Source: Deinococcus detaillensis
Lineage (GTDB): Bacteria > Deinococcota > Deinococci > Deinococcales > Deinococcaceae
Reading direction: 5' to 3'
Length of the DNA stretch: 64,000 bases
Assembly (NCBI RefSeq): GCF_007280555.1
Contig: NZ_VKDB01000011.1
Span: 41,768-105,767, forward strand
Made by a program: the position numbers and the translations under genes. Positions 17,873 through 28,106 of the stretch are shown here, one piece after another. The notes below the pieces were generated by a model. That model ran no database searches and had not been told where the DNA came from. It saw nothing but the letters and a program-made list of their open reading frames with translations. Positions within the stretch are counted from its first letter, which is position 1. The number at the start of each line of letters is the position of its first letter.

Positions 17873-18912
17873 GCGGTCCCTTCAGCCGCTACCCTTTTGA
17901 CGATCTCGGCGCGACCGAACAGGCGAATCTTCCAGAGCGCTCGTTGGTGCAGGGCCAGCAACCGGACATCGAGGCCAATGACGCCGAGTTGCTGGCCTTG
18001 CAGCCATCGGCGCTGTTTTTGCTCGACCAAGCGGGCATCCTGATTCGGCTCGGCGGCAACTGGCAAGGTGTTACCGGCCTGCGGCCCGAGCAGGTGCTGG
18101 GCCGCCCGCTGCACCAATTTGTCAAGTTGCCGCCCAGCAGCCACCCCCAAGGCTTGTATGCACAGAGCGGCGTGTGCGAGGAAGCGTCTATCGGGCGCGG
18201 CGGCTTGTCGAAGCGGGTTCGGCTCGTTTGGCAGCGCGGCGAGGGCGGCACCGGCGGCAGTCTGGAGCTGCCCGGCCCCAGAGAGCGCGAAATTTATGAG
18301 CGCAGCGAGAAGTTGCGTCGCGCCGAGGTCGCTTTGGAGCAGACCATCACCTGTTTGGGCACCGCCCTCGATACGTTCCAGAGCCACCACGTCAAGCGGA
18401 TGGTGTCTTACGCCGTCCGGCTGGGTCAGGCTTACGGCCTCAGCGAACAAGACCTCAGTGCGCTGCGCTGGGGCGCGGCCCTGCACGACGTGGGCAAAGT
18501 GCGTGTTCCCCAACATATCCTGATTAAAACCGGGCCGCTGAGTGCTGACGAATTCGGTGTGGTTCTCCAGCATCCGCAGTGGGGCGCAGAAATTTTGGAA
18601 CAGCTCGAATTTTTGCCCGCCGCTGCCCGTGACACTGTGCTCCACCACCATGAGCGCTGGGACGGTCAAGGCTACCCCGCCGGACTGCGGGAAGACCAGA
18701 TTCCCCTTCTCGCCCGCATCGTGATGATCGCCGACGTTTTCGACGCGCTGACCAGTGACCGCTCCTACAAAACGGCTTGGACACCTGCCGCCGCCGGCGA
18801 GTACCTGATCCGCGAATCGGGCCGCGCCTTCGAGGGCCACTTGGTGCGCTTGTTTTTGGAACGGGTTATGGATCTGGGCTACCTCTACGGCGATCAGGCG
18901 GGCACGCCCTGA
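17869..18912 (+). CDS. PAS-HD-GYP phosphodiesterase
   Basis: A 347-residue signalling protein. Residues about 40-130 resemble a PAS domain (LLALQPSALFLLDQAGILI...VTGLRPEQVLGRPLHQF). A coiled linker follows, then an HD-GYP domain at about 165-335 with ALHDVGKVRVPQHIL, LHHHERWDGQGYPAGL and ARIVMIADVFDALTSDRSYK. HD-GYP proteins open cyclic di-GMP. No membrane segment is seen, so it is cytoplasmic. The TTG start is weak: it overlaps the stop of an 18-codon leaderless ORF, so either coupling or a frameshift has to supply initiation. Confidence 0.85.
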   Translation: MSGPFSRYPFDDLGATEQANLPERSLVQGQQPDIEANDAELLALQPSALFLLDQAGILIRLGGNWQGVTGLRPEQVLGRPLHQFVKLPPSSHPQGLYAQSGVCEEASIGRGGLSKRVRLVWQRGEGGTGGSLELPGPREREIYERSEKLRRAEVALEQTITCLGTALDTFQSHHVKRMVSYAVRLGQAYGLSEQDLSALRWGAALHDVGKVRVPQHILIKTGPLSADEFGVVLQHPQWGAEILEQLEFLPAAARDTVLHHHERWDGQGYPAGLREDQIPLLARIVMIADVFDALTSDRSYKTAWTPAAAGEYLIRESGRAFEGHLVRLFLERVMDLGYLYGDQAGTP

Positions 18913-18979
18913 GCGGATTGAAAACGCTTTCATCGGCGGGCGGCTTCTCCGTATTGGCCTTTATGAAAGCGCTGCCCTT

Positions 18980-20170
18980 TTAGCGAATAATCCGCGCCGG
19001 CTCGATGCCTGCCGCCCGCCGCGCCGGAAGCAGCGCCGCCAGCAGCGTGGTGCTGATGCCCAGCGCATTGACCCACAGCAGATCGCTCAGGCGCACCTGC
19101 ACCGGCAGCGCGGTAATGAAATAAAGGTCGCCGGGAATCTGAAAAGGCCGCCAAGTAAAATACAAGCTGATGGCCAGGCCCAGCACATTGCCCAGCAGCA
19201 AGCCCGCCGCGCCGAGGGCCGCTCCCTGCCAGACAAATGCCCAGATGATCTGCCGGCGCGACGCGCCCATCGCCCGCAAAATGGCGATCTCTGGCGTTTT
19301 TTCAAAGACGGTCAGCGTCAGCACATTGGCAATGCCGAACGCCGCCACGATCACGATCAAAAACACCACGAAGCCGATGACCTGCTTTTGCAACTTGAGT
19401 TGGTCGAGCAGCGAGCCGTAGAGATTTTGCCAGGGCAGGCTGCTGTACGGCAGGGCGCTACTGATCGCTTGCCCCACCTGCGGCGCGAGGTCGGGGTCTT
19501 TGAGGCGGGCTTGGTAGCCGCTGACGCGGGTGTTGCCCTGAATCTGTTGCAAGGTGCTCAGCGGCACGAAGGCGTAAGCGCTGTCGATCAGGTAATTGCC
19601 GCTGCGGAAAATGCCCGCCACTTTGAGGACGCTGCGGCGCTGGGTGCTGCCGGCCAGTAAGCGCAACTCCTGACCCTGAAAGGCTCCGAGGCTCTGGGCA
19701 AGGGCGCTGCCCAGCAGCACTTCATTGGGCTTGAGGGTCGCCAGCAACTGACTTTCCTCGGGCGGGAGGCCCAGCACCTTACCTGCTTCGGCGGTGACGC
19801 CAAACAGCGTGGCAAAATCCAGCCCCGCGCCGCGTCCGTCTGAGGCCGGCCGGGTCAGTAAGCCTTTGTCGGCCAGAAACGGCATAAAGGCCACGACGTC
19901 TTTGTTTTGCCGCAGCGCTTTTTCCATTTCAGGATCAGCGCCGCCGGGCGTGAAACGGGTCAGGCTCAGGTGGGGCGTGGCCCGCAAGGTCGCCTGAATA
20001 AGAGCGCCGGTAAAGCCGTTGGTGAGGCTCAGCGCCGCGATCAGCACCATCACGCCGACGGCGATGCCCAGCACGGTGCTTAAGTTTTGGGTGCGCCGCC
20101 GCCGCAAATGGGCGCGGGCCAGTGTCAACGGCAGCGAAGTGGGAGCGGGAGGTCGGGAAGGTGCGGGCAC
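18980..20170 (-). CDS. FtsX/MacB-type ABC transporter permease
   Basis: A 396-residue permease with four membrane helices: one near residue 35 (TVLGIAVGVMVLIAALSL), a large extracytoplasmic domain, and three at the end (VIGFVVFLIVIVAAFGIANV; GAALGAAGLLLGNVLGLAI; LGISTTLLAALLPA). The phrase EIAILRAMGASRRQIIWAFV is the FtsX-domain signature of LolC/MacB-like exporters. No ATPase gene is adjacent in the window. TATCCT lies eight bases before the GTG start. Confidence 0.85.
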   Translation of the reverse strand: MPAPSRPPAPTSLPLTLARAHLRRRRTQNLSTVLGIAVGVMVLIAALSLTNGFTGALIQATLRATPHLSLTRFTPGGADPEMEKALRQNKDVVAFMPFLADKGLLTRPASDGRGAGLDFATLFGVTAEAGKVLGLPPEESQLLATLKPNEVLLGSALAQSLGAFQGQELRLLAGSTQRRSVLKVAGIFRSGNYLIDSAYAFVPLSTLQQIQGNTRVSGYQARLKDPDLAPQVGQAISSALPYSSLPWQNLYGSLLDQLKLQKQVIGFVVFLIVIVAAFGIANVLTLTVFEKTPEIAILRAMGASRRQIIWAFVWQGAALGAAGLLLGNVLGLAISLYFTWRPFQIPGDLYFITALPVQVRLSDLLWVNALGISTTLLAALLPARRAAGIEPARIIR

Positions 20171-20254
20171 GTTCAGCGAGGATAGCAGAAGAGCGCTGGC
20201 CCACAGACTTGCGGCGGCAGCGCTCTTTGCGTTGACGTGTTGGTGCGCCCTGCT

Positions 20255-21295
20255 TTAACGAATGCCTGTAATCGTCACGCTGCGGGCACCCCATTGGTAG
20301 GCTTGGGCGCGGCTGCCCATCCAGATGTCAATGGTGTTGGACATTCGCACGTTCATGGTGTCTTCGACGATGAAGGTGCGTCCGTTGAGCAGGCCCGCAC
20401 TGTCCTGCAAGGTCACGCGGCTGCCGTAGGGGAAAATGCGCAGCAAATCGCGACTGAGCGCAATGACGCCGGGACGTACCCGCGTGCCGGTTGCCGTGAC
20501 AAAGGGGCTGTTGTCGGTTTGGCCCACGTCGCTGCTGTAGGCGGTGGCCTTGACCACTCGGCTGTAGCCGCGTTGCTGCGGCCTGCTGACGACAGGCGAG
20601 TTGGCCGGAGTGCTGACGGCTCTGGGCGCTTTGGCGGGTTGCGGCTTGGGCGCGGCGACTTGGGACTTGGGCGCAGCCACAGGCGCTTTGACTTGAGGCG
20701 CAAGTTGAGCTGCCACCGCCGCGACTTGGGTAACGGCGGCACTGACCTCCAGTTGGCGCTGAAGCTGCGCTTGAACGGCTGGCGCGGCATTTAGAGTCGG
20801 AGCTTTGGTCGGAGCGGCCTTGACCTGAACGGATGAAGCCTGCACGGGTTTACTTTCTATCGGCCCCGCCGCTTGACTCACCACCTGCCCAATCAAAGTG
20901 CTGCTGGGCAGTTGCGGCAACGTGGCGACGCTAAAGGTGGAGAGTGGAGCGCCCGGCGTTCCCTTGGAGACCGCAGCCTTGATGGCCGCAGATTGAGCGG
21001 CTGGTGCGGCCTGCGGCGCTGACGCCTTTGCTTTTTCGGGCGTGGCCTTGACTTCTGGCTTTATCTCAGCGGGCCACAGCGGCGCTTGACCGTGAATGAT
21101 CAGGGCGGCGCGGGTGAGCTGCTGGGTCAAGCTGCCGCTCAAGCTGAGGGGCAGCGGCGTGGCGGCGGCCTTGAGCGCCTGCTTGGGCGGAGTCTGCTCT
21201 TTGGGTACTTGGGTGGTATTTTCACCGCTTTGCGCCGCCGCGAGTCCATACAAGCCGAAAGCCACCGCGCTCACCAACTGCATTTTTTTCTGCAT
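20255..21295 (-). CDS. Secreted 3D-domain protein, long paralogue
   Basis: A 346-residue protein with a signal peptide (MQKKMQLVSAVAFGLYGLAAA), a long low-complexity spacer rich in Ala, Pro, Gln and Lys (about 25-240), and a C-terminal 3D domain (about 245-346) with TAYSSDVGQTDN, VRPGVIALSRDLLRIFPYG and FIVEDTMNVRMSNTIDIWMG. The 3D domain is a double-psi barrel related to MltA-type cell-wall enzymes, with the three aspartates visible. It probably acts on or binds peptidoglycan. GGGAG lies before the ATG. The domain block is nearly the same in DNA as that of the next gene upstream. Confidence 0.8.
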   Translation of the reverse strand: MQKKMQLVSAVAFGLYGLAAAQSGENTTQVPKEQTPPKQALKAAATPLPLSLSGSLTQQLTRAALIIHGQAPLWPAEIKPEVKATPEKAKASAPQAAPAAQSAAIKAAVSKGTPGAPLSTFSVATLPQLPSSTLIGQVVSQAAGPIESKPVQASSVQVKAAPTKAPTLNAAPAVQAQLQRQLEVSAAVTQVAAVAAQLAPQVKAPVAAPKSQVAAPKPQPAKAPRAVSTPANSPVVSRPQQRGYSRVVKATAYSSDVGQTDNSPFVTATGTRVRPGVIALSRDLLRIFPYGSRVTLQDSAGLLNGRTFIVEDTMNVRMSNTIDIWMGSRAQAYQWGARSVTITGIR

Positions 21296-21672
21296 TCAAC
21301 TCCCTGTTGCCGTGCTCCTGAATCATCTTGGTCATTCTCGGCTCGACCTAAAACGGCTGAGCGCTGTCTGAATCTTCGTTTGTCCGGCTCAAAATCTGTT
21401 CTGAGCAACCACTCTCAAGCTCTAAATGGTCAATAAGCGGTCTGAGGAGCCAATTCACTCAGCCGCAACGTTTCAAAGCCTAAGGACGCATCATGTATAA
21501 AAAATAAGAAAAAAGCCTTTAGATCTCATCTTAGAGAGCGCTTCTGACTGTTCTTTTTGAGCTTGCCGTTGCTTGGCTGCTCGAAGAATGAGAGAAAACC
21601 AAGCACGGCGGCTTAGTTCCTCATGAGTGATTGGAGACAGATTTGTGAAATTTTAGGGATTGACCGAAGAAT
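21296..21672. other. Gap between the two 3D genes
   Basis: A 377-base stretch with lower GC content than its neighbours. No gene is supported. On the minus strand GCCGTGCTTGG and CCAAGCAACGGC (about 21578-21622) can form an imperfect hairpin, without a T-run directly after it. The promoter of the long 3D gene must lie here, but I cannot point to convincing -35/-10 boxes. Confidence 0.5.
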
Positions 21673-22269
21673 TTAGCGAAGCGCCGTGATTCTGACGGTG
21701 CGTGAGCCCCAGGCCAGTGCTTGAGCGCGGCTGCCCATCCAGATGTCAACGGTGTTGGCCATCCGCACGTTCATGGTGTCTTCAACGATAAAAACTCGGC
21801 CATTGAGCAGGCCAGCGCTGTCCTGTAAGGTCACGCGGCTGCCGTAAGGGAAGATGCGCAGCAAATCGCGGCTGAGTGCAATGACCCCAGGGCGTACCCG
21901 CGTGCCGGTTGCCGTAACAAAGGGGCTGTTGTCGGTTTGGCCGGCTTCGCTGTTGTAGGCGGTGGCCTTGACCGTGCGCGTCGCTCCCCGAGTGCGGCTG
22001 GCCGCCACTTCGTCGGGCAGTGCCGGCTCGCCGAGGCCCAGCATGCTTTGCACCGCTGTTTGGGTCAGGCTTGCTTCTGGCAGCTGCGGCAAAATGAGAT
22101 CGCCCGTCACTTGCGCCGTGCCCAAAGTGCTCAGCGCCAATGCTGCCGCGCCGGCTAGGCCGAGAACCATGACGACAGGCCGCCCAGTCGACACGGTTTG
22201 GAGGGGTTTGGACTGGACAGATTTAGTCAAGGCCGAGATGAATTTGAACACCGAACTGAATATCGCCAT
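21673..22269 (-). CDS. 3D-domain protein, short paralogue
   Basis: A 198-residue protein: an N-terminal basic segment and membrane anchor or signal (VVMVLGLAGAAALALSTLGTA, about residues 33-53), a short spacer, then a 3D domain (about 100-198) with TAYNSEAGQTDN, VRPGVIALSRDLLRIF and FIVEDTMNVRMANTVDIWMG. The start MAIFSSVFKF is chosen because AAGGAG lies before ATG 22269; the longer frame upstream lacks a ribosome site. The C-terminal 100 residues match the neighbouring long paralogue almost throughout, a tandem duplication with different N-terminal halves. Confidence 0.8.
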   Translation of the reverse strand: MAIFSSVFKFISALTKSVQSKPLQTVSTGRPVVMVLGLAGAAALALSTLGTAQVTGDLILPQLPEASLTQTAVQSMLGLGEPALPDEVAASRTRGATRTVKATAYNSEAGQTDNSPFVTATGTRVRPGVIALSRDLLRIFPYGSRVTLQDSAGLLNGRVFIVEDTMNVRMANTVDIWMGSRAQALAWGSRTVRITALR

Positions 22270-22365
22270 ATGTAAACTCCTTGAGAGCCGCCGAACGCAA
22301 AATCCCGCGCTCAGCGAACAGAAAAAAGACTTGCTCTGGTTTTGGTAAGCCTGATCCACCGCCTC

Positions 22366-22428
22366 GGAGCATCTGTCCGACCAGAGGGCTGAGTCAAAAG
22401 CTCAACCAGCTACCCTTTCAAATGCTCC
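22366..22428. other. Structured element upstream of the short 3D gene
   Basis: GGAGCATCTG (22366-22375) and CAAATGCTCC (22419-22428) pair over ten bases with one wobble. Inside, AGGGCTGAG and CTCAACC..CCCT pair further. The element lies about 100-160 bases before the start of the short 3D gene. It is not followed by a T-run. It could be part of an mRNA leader; no known riboswitch class is recognised. Confidence 0.4.
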
Positions 22429-22450
22429 CTTTGCTTCGCTCCCGTTGGTT

Positions 22451-22524
22451 CTTGGGCAGAACGGCACCTGCTGGGCCTGCCCGCTGTCTTGGGCACAACG
22501 GCACCTCTCGGGCCTACCCGCTCA
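22451..22524. repeat. 37-bp direct repeat, two tandem units
   Basis: Unit 1 is 22451-22487 and unit 2 is 22488-22524; 30 of 37 positions agree. Each begins CTTGGGCA-AACGGCACCT and ends GGGCCT-CCCGCT. A diverged single copy is present at 1662-1684 with part of the left end further upstream. Confidence 0.6.
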
Positions 22525-22550
22525 GTCAAAAAAGAAGCTCTTTTTTTGAC
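22525..22550. repeat. A/T-rich perfect inverted repeat
   Basis: GTCAAAAAAG and CTTTTTTTGAC form a tight hairpin directly after the 37-bp repeats. It may act as a weak terminator in either direction; no gene ends next to it. Confidence 0.45.
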
Positions 22551-22898
22551 CACTGCTCTACGACTGGAGTTCAGCATGGAGATGAAGTCAAAAATCGTCT
22601 TCAACACGGGAGAAACAAAACTGTCCGCTCTCCCGAGACAACACAAGGTAAAGATGGTTGATGTGAGTATTTTAAGAATTATGACAAAAACTCTCACTAA
22701 ATTCCCAGAGTCACTCACCGTAAAATTACCTTCAGCTTCTGCTGGAGAACAAAAACTCAGATGAGAGAAGTCCTTTTTGACGACTCCATTTCTTATTTAT
22801 GAAGAAGTGGTGATGTCTTTAGAAATTCCATTGTTCTGCTGGACTTTTTGGCGATTCCGCGCCTGTTTTTGTCGATTGCTGCGAGATGCTACTGAGCA
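22551..22898. other. Gene-poor stretch, A/T-richer than its neighbours
   Basis: No frame here has recognisable protein features. The lower GC content and lack of coding bias compared with both flanks suggest non-coding or decayed sequence. Confidence 0.5.
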
Positions 22899-23140
22899 CT
22901 AACGGCACAGGAACTTGCGGCTGTCGTCGTATTCCTGCTCGCTGAGGAGACCCGCCTACACGAATCAGCCTCGGAGATCAGAAGTTCCTCAGCGCCCTGC
23001 GGCTGCGCCCGTTGGAAAGTTGTACAGAGTAAAGTCAGCCACAGCCCGCTGCTTAAGCCGATTAAACTGGTGATGAAGCGGGGAAGAAATTCGGCTTTTG
23101 CTTTTCTTGCTCCCGTCACCCTCCACCTTCCCTCACCCAA
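22899..23140 (-). pseudogene. Possible decayed small SHOCT-type membrane protein
   Basis: Near the end of this stretch one frame reads AGLLSEQEYDDSRKFLCR then stop, which fits the short C-terminal SHOCT motif ('G.L.EEEY...K..LL'). A different frame upstream gives a hydrophobic segment (FITSLIGLSSGLWLTLLCTTF) and AQPQGAEELL. A single-base shift would join the two. The evidence is short and the call is tentative. Confidence 0.3.
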
Positions 23141-23149
23141 GGAGTTTTC

Positions 23150-24577
23150 ATGACCTCACCAACCCCCAACGCCTCTTCCTCACCTTCTCCCTCGGCCATC
23201 GTCATCGGCGCGGGGCAAGCGGGTGGGCCGCTGGCAGGCGCGTTGTCTAAAGCGGGCTGGCAAGTCACGCTGATCGAGCGCGAACATGTCGGCGGCACCT
23301 GCGTCAACGAAGGTTGCACCCCCACCAAAGCCATGATCGCCAGCGCTCAGGCCGCCCACGTGTCCCGGCACTCGCAGGCGCTGGGTGTGCGGGCTGAGGG
23401 AGTCACGGTTGACCTGAGTCAAATCGTTGACCGCGTGCAGGGCATCGTCAGCGACTTCCGGGAAGGCAGCAAAGCGGGCGTGCTCAAAGCGGGCGTGAAG
23501 TTGCTGGACGGGCAGGCCAAATTTACCGGCGTACGTGAGGTGGAAGTCAGCCTTAATGACGGCACCGTACAGCAGCTCAGCGCCGATTACGTGTTCATCA
23601 ACGTTGGAGCGCGTCCCCGCTGGCCGGAGTTGGCGGGCCTGGCCGGTGTAGGGGCGATGACCTCCAAGGACATTTTGCTGCTGCGCGAATTGCCTGCTCA
23701 CTTGCTCATCTTGGGCGGCGGCTACATCAGCCTTGAGTTTGCTCAGCTCTACGCCCGCTTGGGCAGCCGCGTGACTGTTATCGAACACAGCCCCCGCCTC
23801 ATTCCCCACGAAGATCAGGACGTGATGAGCGCCCTGCAACAGGTGCTGGAAGATGAGGGCGTGACGTTTATGCTGGGCGCGGAAGCGCTGAAGACCGAGA
23901 AAGTCGGCGGCGCAATTCACCTGACAATCGAGCAAGACGGCAAAGAGCAAACCCTCAGCGGCTCACATCTGTTGGTCGCCACTGGGCGGGTTCCCAACAC
24001 CGACGGTCTCAATGTGGAGGCTACGGGCGCAACTTTAGACAAGGGCGGGTTTATTGTCGTAGACGATCACTTGCTGGCCGCCGAACGGGTGCACGCGCTG
24101 GGCGACATCAAAGGCGGGCCCGCTTTTACCCACATCTCCTACGACGATTACCGCATCGTTCGGGACGCCCTGCTGCACGGTAAGGAGCGTAGCATCAGCG
24201 GGCGTTACGTGCCGTACACCCTTTTTACCGATCCGCAACTGGGCCGCGTCGGGATCGACCGCCAAGCCGCCCTCAAACTTGGTCGCCCCACCCGCGTTTA
24301 TACCCTGCCGATGAAAAATGTGGCCCGCGCCATCGAAACCAACGCCACCGCCGGACTGATGCGGGCGGTGGTGGACGACGCCAGCGACGAGTTGCTGGGC
24401 GTCACGGTGCTGGGCATGGAGGGCGGCGAAGTGATGAGCGCCCTGCAACTGGCCATGATGGGAAAGCTGACGGCCACAACGCTGAGAAACGCCACGCTGG
24501 CTCACCCGACGCTGTGCGAATCCATCAACAATCTGTTTATGGGTCAGCCGGAAGCGCTGAGTGGAATGGAAAACTAA
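23150..24577 (+). CDS. MerA/Lpd-like FAD pyridine nucleotide-disulphide oxidoreductase
   Basis: A 475-residue flavoprotein. FAD-binding VIGAGQAGGPLAGALSKAGW, redox-active disulphide GGTCVNEGCTPTK, NAD(P)-binding ILGGGYISLEFAQLYARLGS, and a dimer domain with HPTLCESINNLF where the catalytic histidine is expected. It is closest in layout to mercuric reductase or dihydrolipoamide dehydrogenase, but has neither the N-terminal heavy-metal domain nor a C-terminal cysteine pair, and no E1/E2 genes are near. The electron acceptor is therefore open. AAGGAG stands seven bases before the ATG. Confidence 0.88.
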   Translation: MTSPTPNASSSPSPSAIVIGAGQAGGPLAGALSKAGWQVTLIEREHVGGTCVNEGCTPTKAMIASAQAAHVSRHSQALGVRAEGVTVDLSQIVDRVQGIVSDFREGSKAGVLKAGVKLLDGQAKFTGVREVEVSLNDGTVQQLSADYVFINVGARPRWPELAGLAGVGAMTSKDILLLRELPAHLLILGGGYISLEFAQLYARLGSRVTVIEHSPRLIPHEDQDVMSALQQVLEDEGVTFMLGAEALKTEKVGGAIHLTIEQDGKEQTLSGSHLLVATGRVPNTDGLNVEATGATLDKGGFIVVDDHLLAAERVHALGDIKGGPAFTHISYDDYRIVRDALLHGKERSISGRYVPYTLFTDPQLGRVGIDRQAALKLGRPTRVYTLPMKNVARAIETNATAGLMRAVVDDASDELLGVTVLGMEGGEVMSALQLAMMGKLTATTLRNATLAHPTLCESINNLFMGQPEALSGMEN

Positions 24578-24610
24578 AAAGGAAAGTGCAGCGGCCCGCT
24601 GAGGGGGTGC

Positions 24611-25960
24611 TTATTTTCCAGTGCTGACTTCCGGCTCTGGAGCGGGCAAAGAAGCCGCTTTGCTGATAAAAGCCGCCGTGATGTCGCGGTAAATCGGAGC
24701 GGCCAACATCGAGCCGTGATAATCGTATTTGGCTCCGTGAACCATCACCGCAATGGTGATGCGCGGCTCATCGGCGGGGTAAAAGCCCGCGAACACGCTG
24801 TCGTAGATGGTGGCGCTGTATTTGCCGTCCACCACCACTTGAGCCGTTCCTGTTTTGCCGGCCAAGTCGTAGCCCTGGATTCCGGCGGCGGCGTGAATGC
24901 CGTCGCGGATCACGTTGCGCAGGAGGGTGCGGGTGGTTTGGGCCGAGTTGACCCGAACCACGTTGCGGCTTTCCCCCGCCGGTTCGCTGGCGACCAGCCG
25001 GGGCGAGACGTAGCGCCCGTCGTTGGCCAGCGTGTTGTAGGCGGCGGCGAGTTGCAGCGGTGTAGACGACATGCCCTGCCCGAAGGCGTTGGTGATGCGC
25101 ACCAGATCGTTCCATTTGCTCACCGGCTGCAAACTGCCAGTTGCCGTGATCATGGTGGGCAAGTCCACGTCCTGCCCGAACCCAAAGGCGTGCAGATACG
25201 CGTAGAGCTTTTCGTTGGGGAAGTTCTCGACGATATGGGACATGCCCACGTTGCTCGAATAGCGCAAAATGCCCTGAGTCGTCAGCGTCTTGGGGTGATC
25301 CACCGCGTCGTGGATGATGCTGCCCCACCGGCCACCGACGAAGCGCTGCATCGGGGTCTGGTAGGTGGTGTCGGCGGTGGTCAGGCCCTCATTGAGTGCG
25401 GCGGCCACCGTCAGGCCCTTGACCGTCGAACCCGGCTCGAAGCGGTCTAAAAATGGACGGTTGCGCCTCGCCTCGGCGCTGAAGGTCTTCCAGTTGTTGG
25501 GATCAAACGGCGGATAGCTGGCCGCCACCAGCACCTTGCCGGTGCGGACTTCGATGACCACTACAGAGCCGTAGACGCCTTGGTGGGCCTGCACGCCTTT
25601 GGCCAGCACACTCTCGGCGGTGGCCTGCAAGGAAGGATCCAGAGTCACCGTGACGTTTTGTCCGGCGGAGAGTTGGGTGTTGTAAGCGGCCTCAATTCCC
25701 TCTAAACCGTCTGTCATACCCATCATGCCGAGGACTTGACCGGCCAGTTTGCCCTGCGGATAAACCCGTTTGCCGTCGACGGTGCGGGCCAGCGTCGTGC
25801 CGGATTCGGTCAGGATGCTGCCGCGACTTTGCAGCACCGCCCGCTTGATGTTTTGCGGCAGGCCCCATTCGAGCTGGGCATAGGCCCACACCAATGACAT
25901 AAACGCCAAAAGTGCAATGGCCTGAATAATGCGGGAGCGGTTGCGGATTTTGATTTCCAT
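24611..25960 (-). CDS. ftsI: Division-specific transpeptidase (FtsI/PBP2 family)
   Basis: A 449-residue class B penicillin-binding protein that cross-links septal peptidoglycan. It has one membrane helix (IIQAIALLAFMSLVWAYA), a short pedestal domain and the transpeptidase: nucleophile serine about residue 178 in FEPGSTVK, SSN near 236 and KTG in LAGKTGTAQ. It is shorter than the about 580 residues of E. coli FtsI, mainly in the pedestal. ATG 25960 follows AAGGAA. It ends the mraZ-rsmH-ftsL-ftsI run; the next gene is convergent, so the usual mur genes do not follow here. Confidence 0.92.
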   Translation of the reverse strand: MEIKIRNRSRIIQAIALLAFMSLVWAYAQLEWGLPQNIKRAVLQSRGSILTESGTTLARTVDGKRVYPQGKLAGQVLGMMGMTDGLEGIEAAYNTQLSAGQNVTVTLDPSLQATAESVLAKGVQAHQGVYGSVVVIEVRTGKVLVAASYPPFDPNNWKTFSAEARRNRPFLDRFEPGSTVKGLTVAAALNEGLTTADTTYQTPMQRFVGGRWGSIIHDAVDHPKTLTTQGILRYSSNVGMSHIVENFPNEKLYAYLHAFGFGQDVDLPTMITATGSLQPVSKWNDLVRITNAFGQGMSSTPLQLAAAYNTLANDGRYVSPRLVASEPAGESRNVVRVNSAQTTRTLLRNVIRDGIHAAAGIQGYDLAGKTGTAQVVVDGKYSATIYDSVFAGFYPADEPRITIAVMVHGAKYDYHGSMLAAPIYRDITAAFISKAASLPAPEPEVSTGK

Positions 25961-26075
25961 TGGCAATTCCTTAGGGAAAGTTGAGAGTAAGTTAGGAAAA
26001 AGCTCAAGGTTAGCTAAAGAAGAAATGAGTCGTTTAGGGGTGAACGGAGCTCACGGATGCGGCGAAGAGGCGCAG

Positions 26076-27859
<1,784 letters not shown>

Positions 27860-27963
27860 AGCCGCTGCTCCTGATCCGGCCGAGGAACTGATGCGCCGCT
27901 CAGTGCCAAAACATGCGCTCACAGCAGCATTTTCTCGCCGGATAGGGTGAGTCTAACACCGAG

Positions 27964-27988
27964 TCCCACCTTTTACCACCATTTCCCA
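27964..27988 (-). promoter_or_regulatory. MraZ operator: three TGGGA boxes at ten-base intervals
   Basis: On the minus strand TGGGA (27984-27988), TGGTA (27974-27978) and TGGGA (27964-27968) stand exactly ten bases apart, the TGGGN-N5 pattern known for MraZ. A fourth, out-of-phase TGGGG lies at 27997-28001. A possible -35 box, TTAGAC, follows at about 27952, so bound MraZ would cover the promoter. Confidence 0.8.
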
Positions 27989-28106
27989 CTTTTGTGCCCC
28001 AATCCGCCCTAAGGCGTTTCTTCTTTCCCACATTGCCGCTCAATTCCTCAGCGAAAGAGCCGGTTTTGGGACATCCGTTGCCACTGCCCGCGCTTAAACT
28101 CGGTAT

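Noticed and set aside
17656..18933. A 425-codon minus-strand ORF across the PAS-HD-GYP gene
   Set aside because: Its residues show no family features, and the plus strand carries clear HD-GYP motifs; high GC content creates such shadow frames.
22270..22440. A c-di-AMP (ydaO) riboswitch upstream of a cell-wall gene
   Set aside because: The conserved ydaO blocks are not seen; only a generic paired structure is present.
22576..22764. A plus-strand ORF starting MEMKSKIVFNTGETK
   Set aside because: No ribosome site, no -10 box at the leaderless distance, no recognisable features and unlike codon use.
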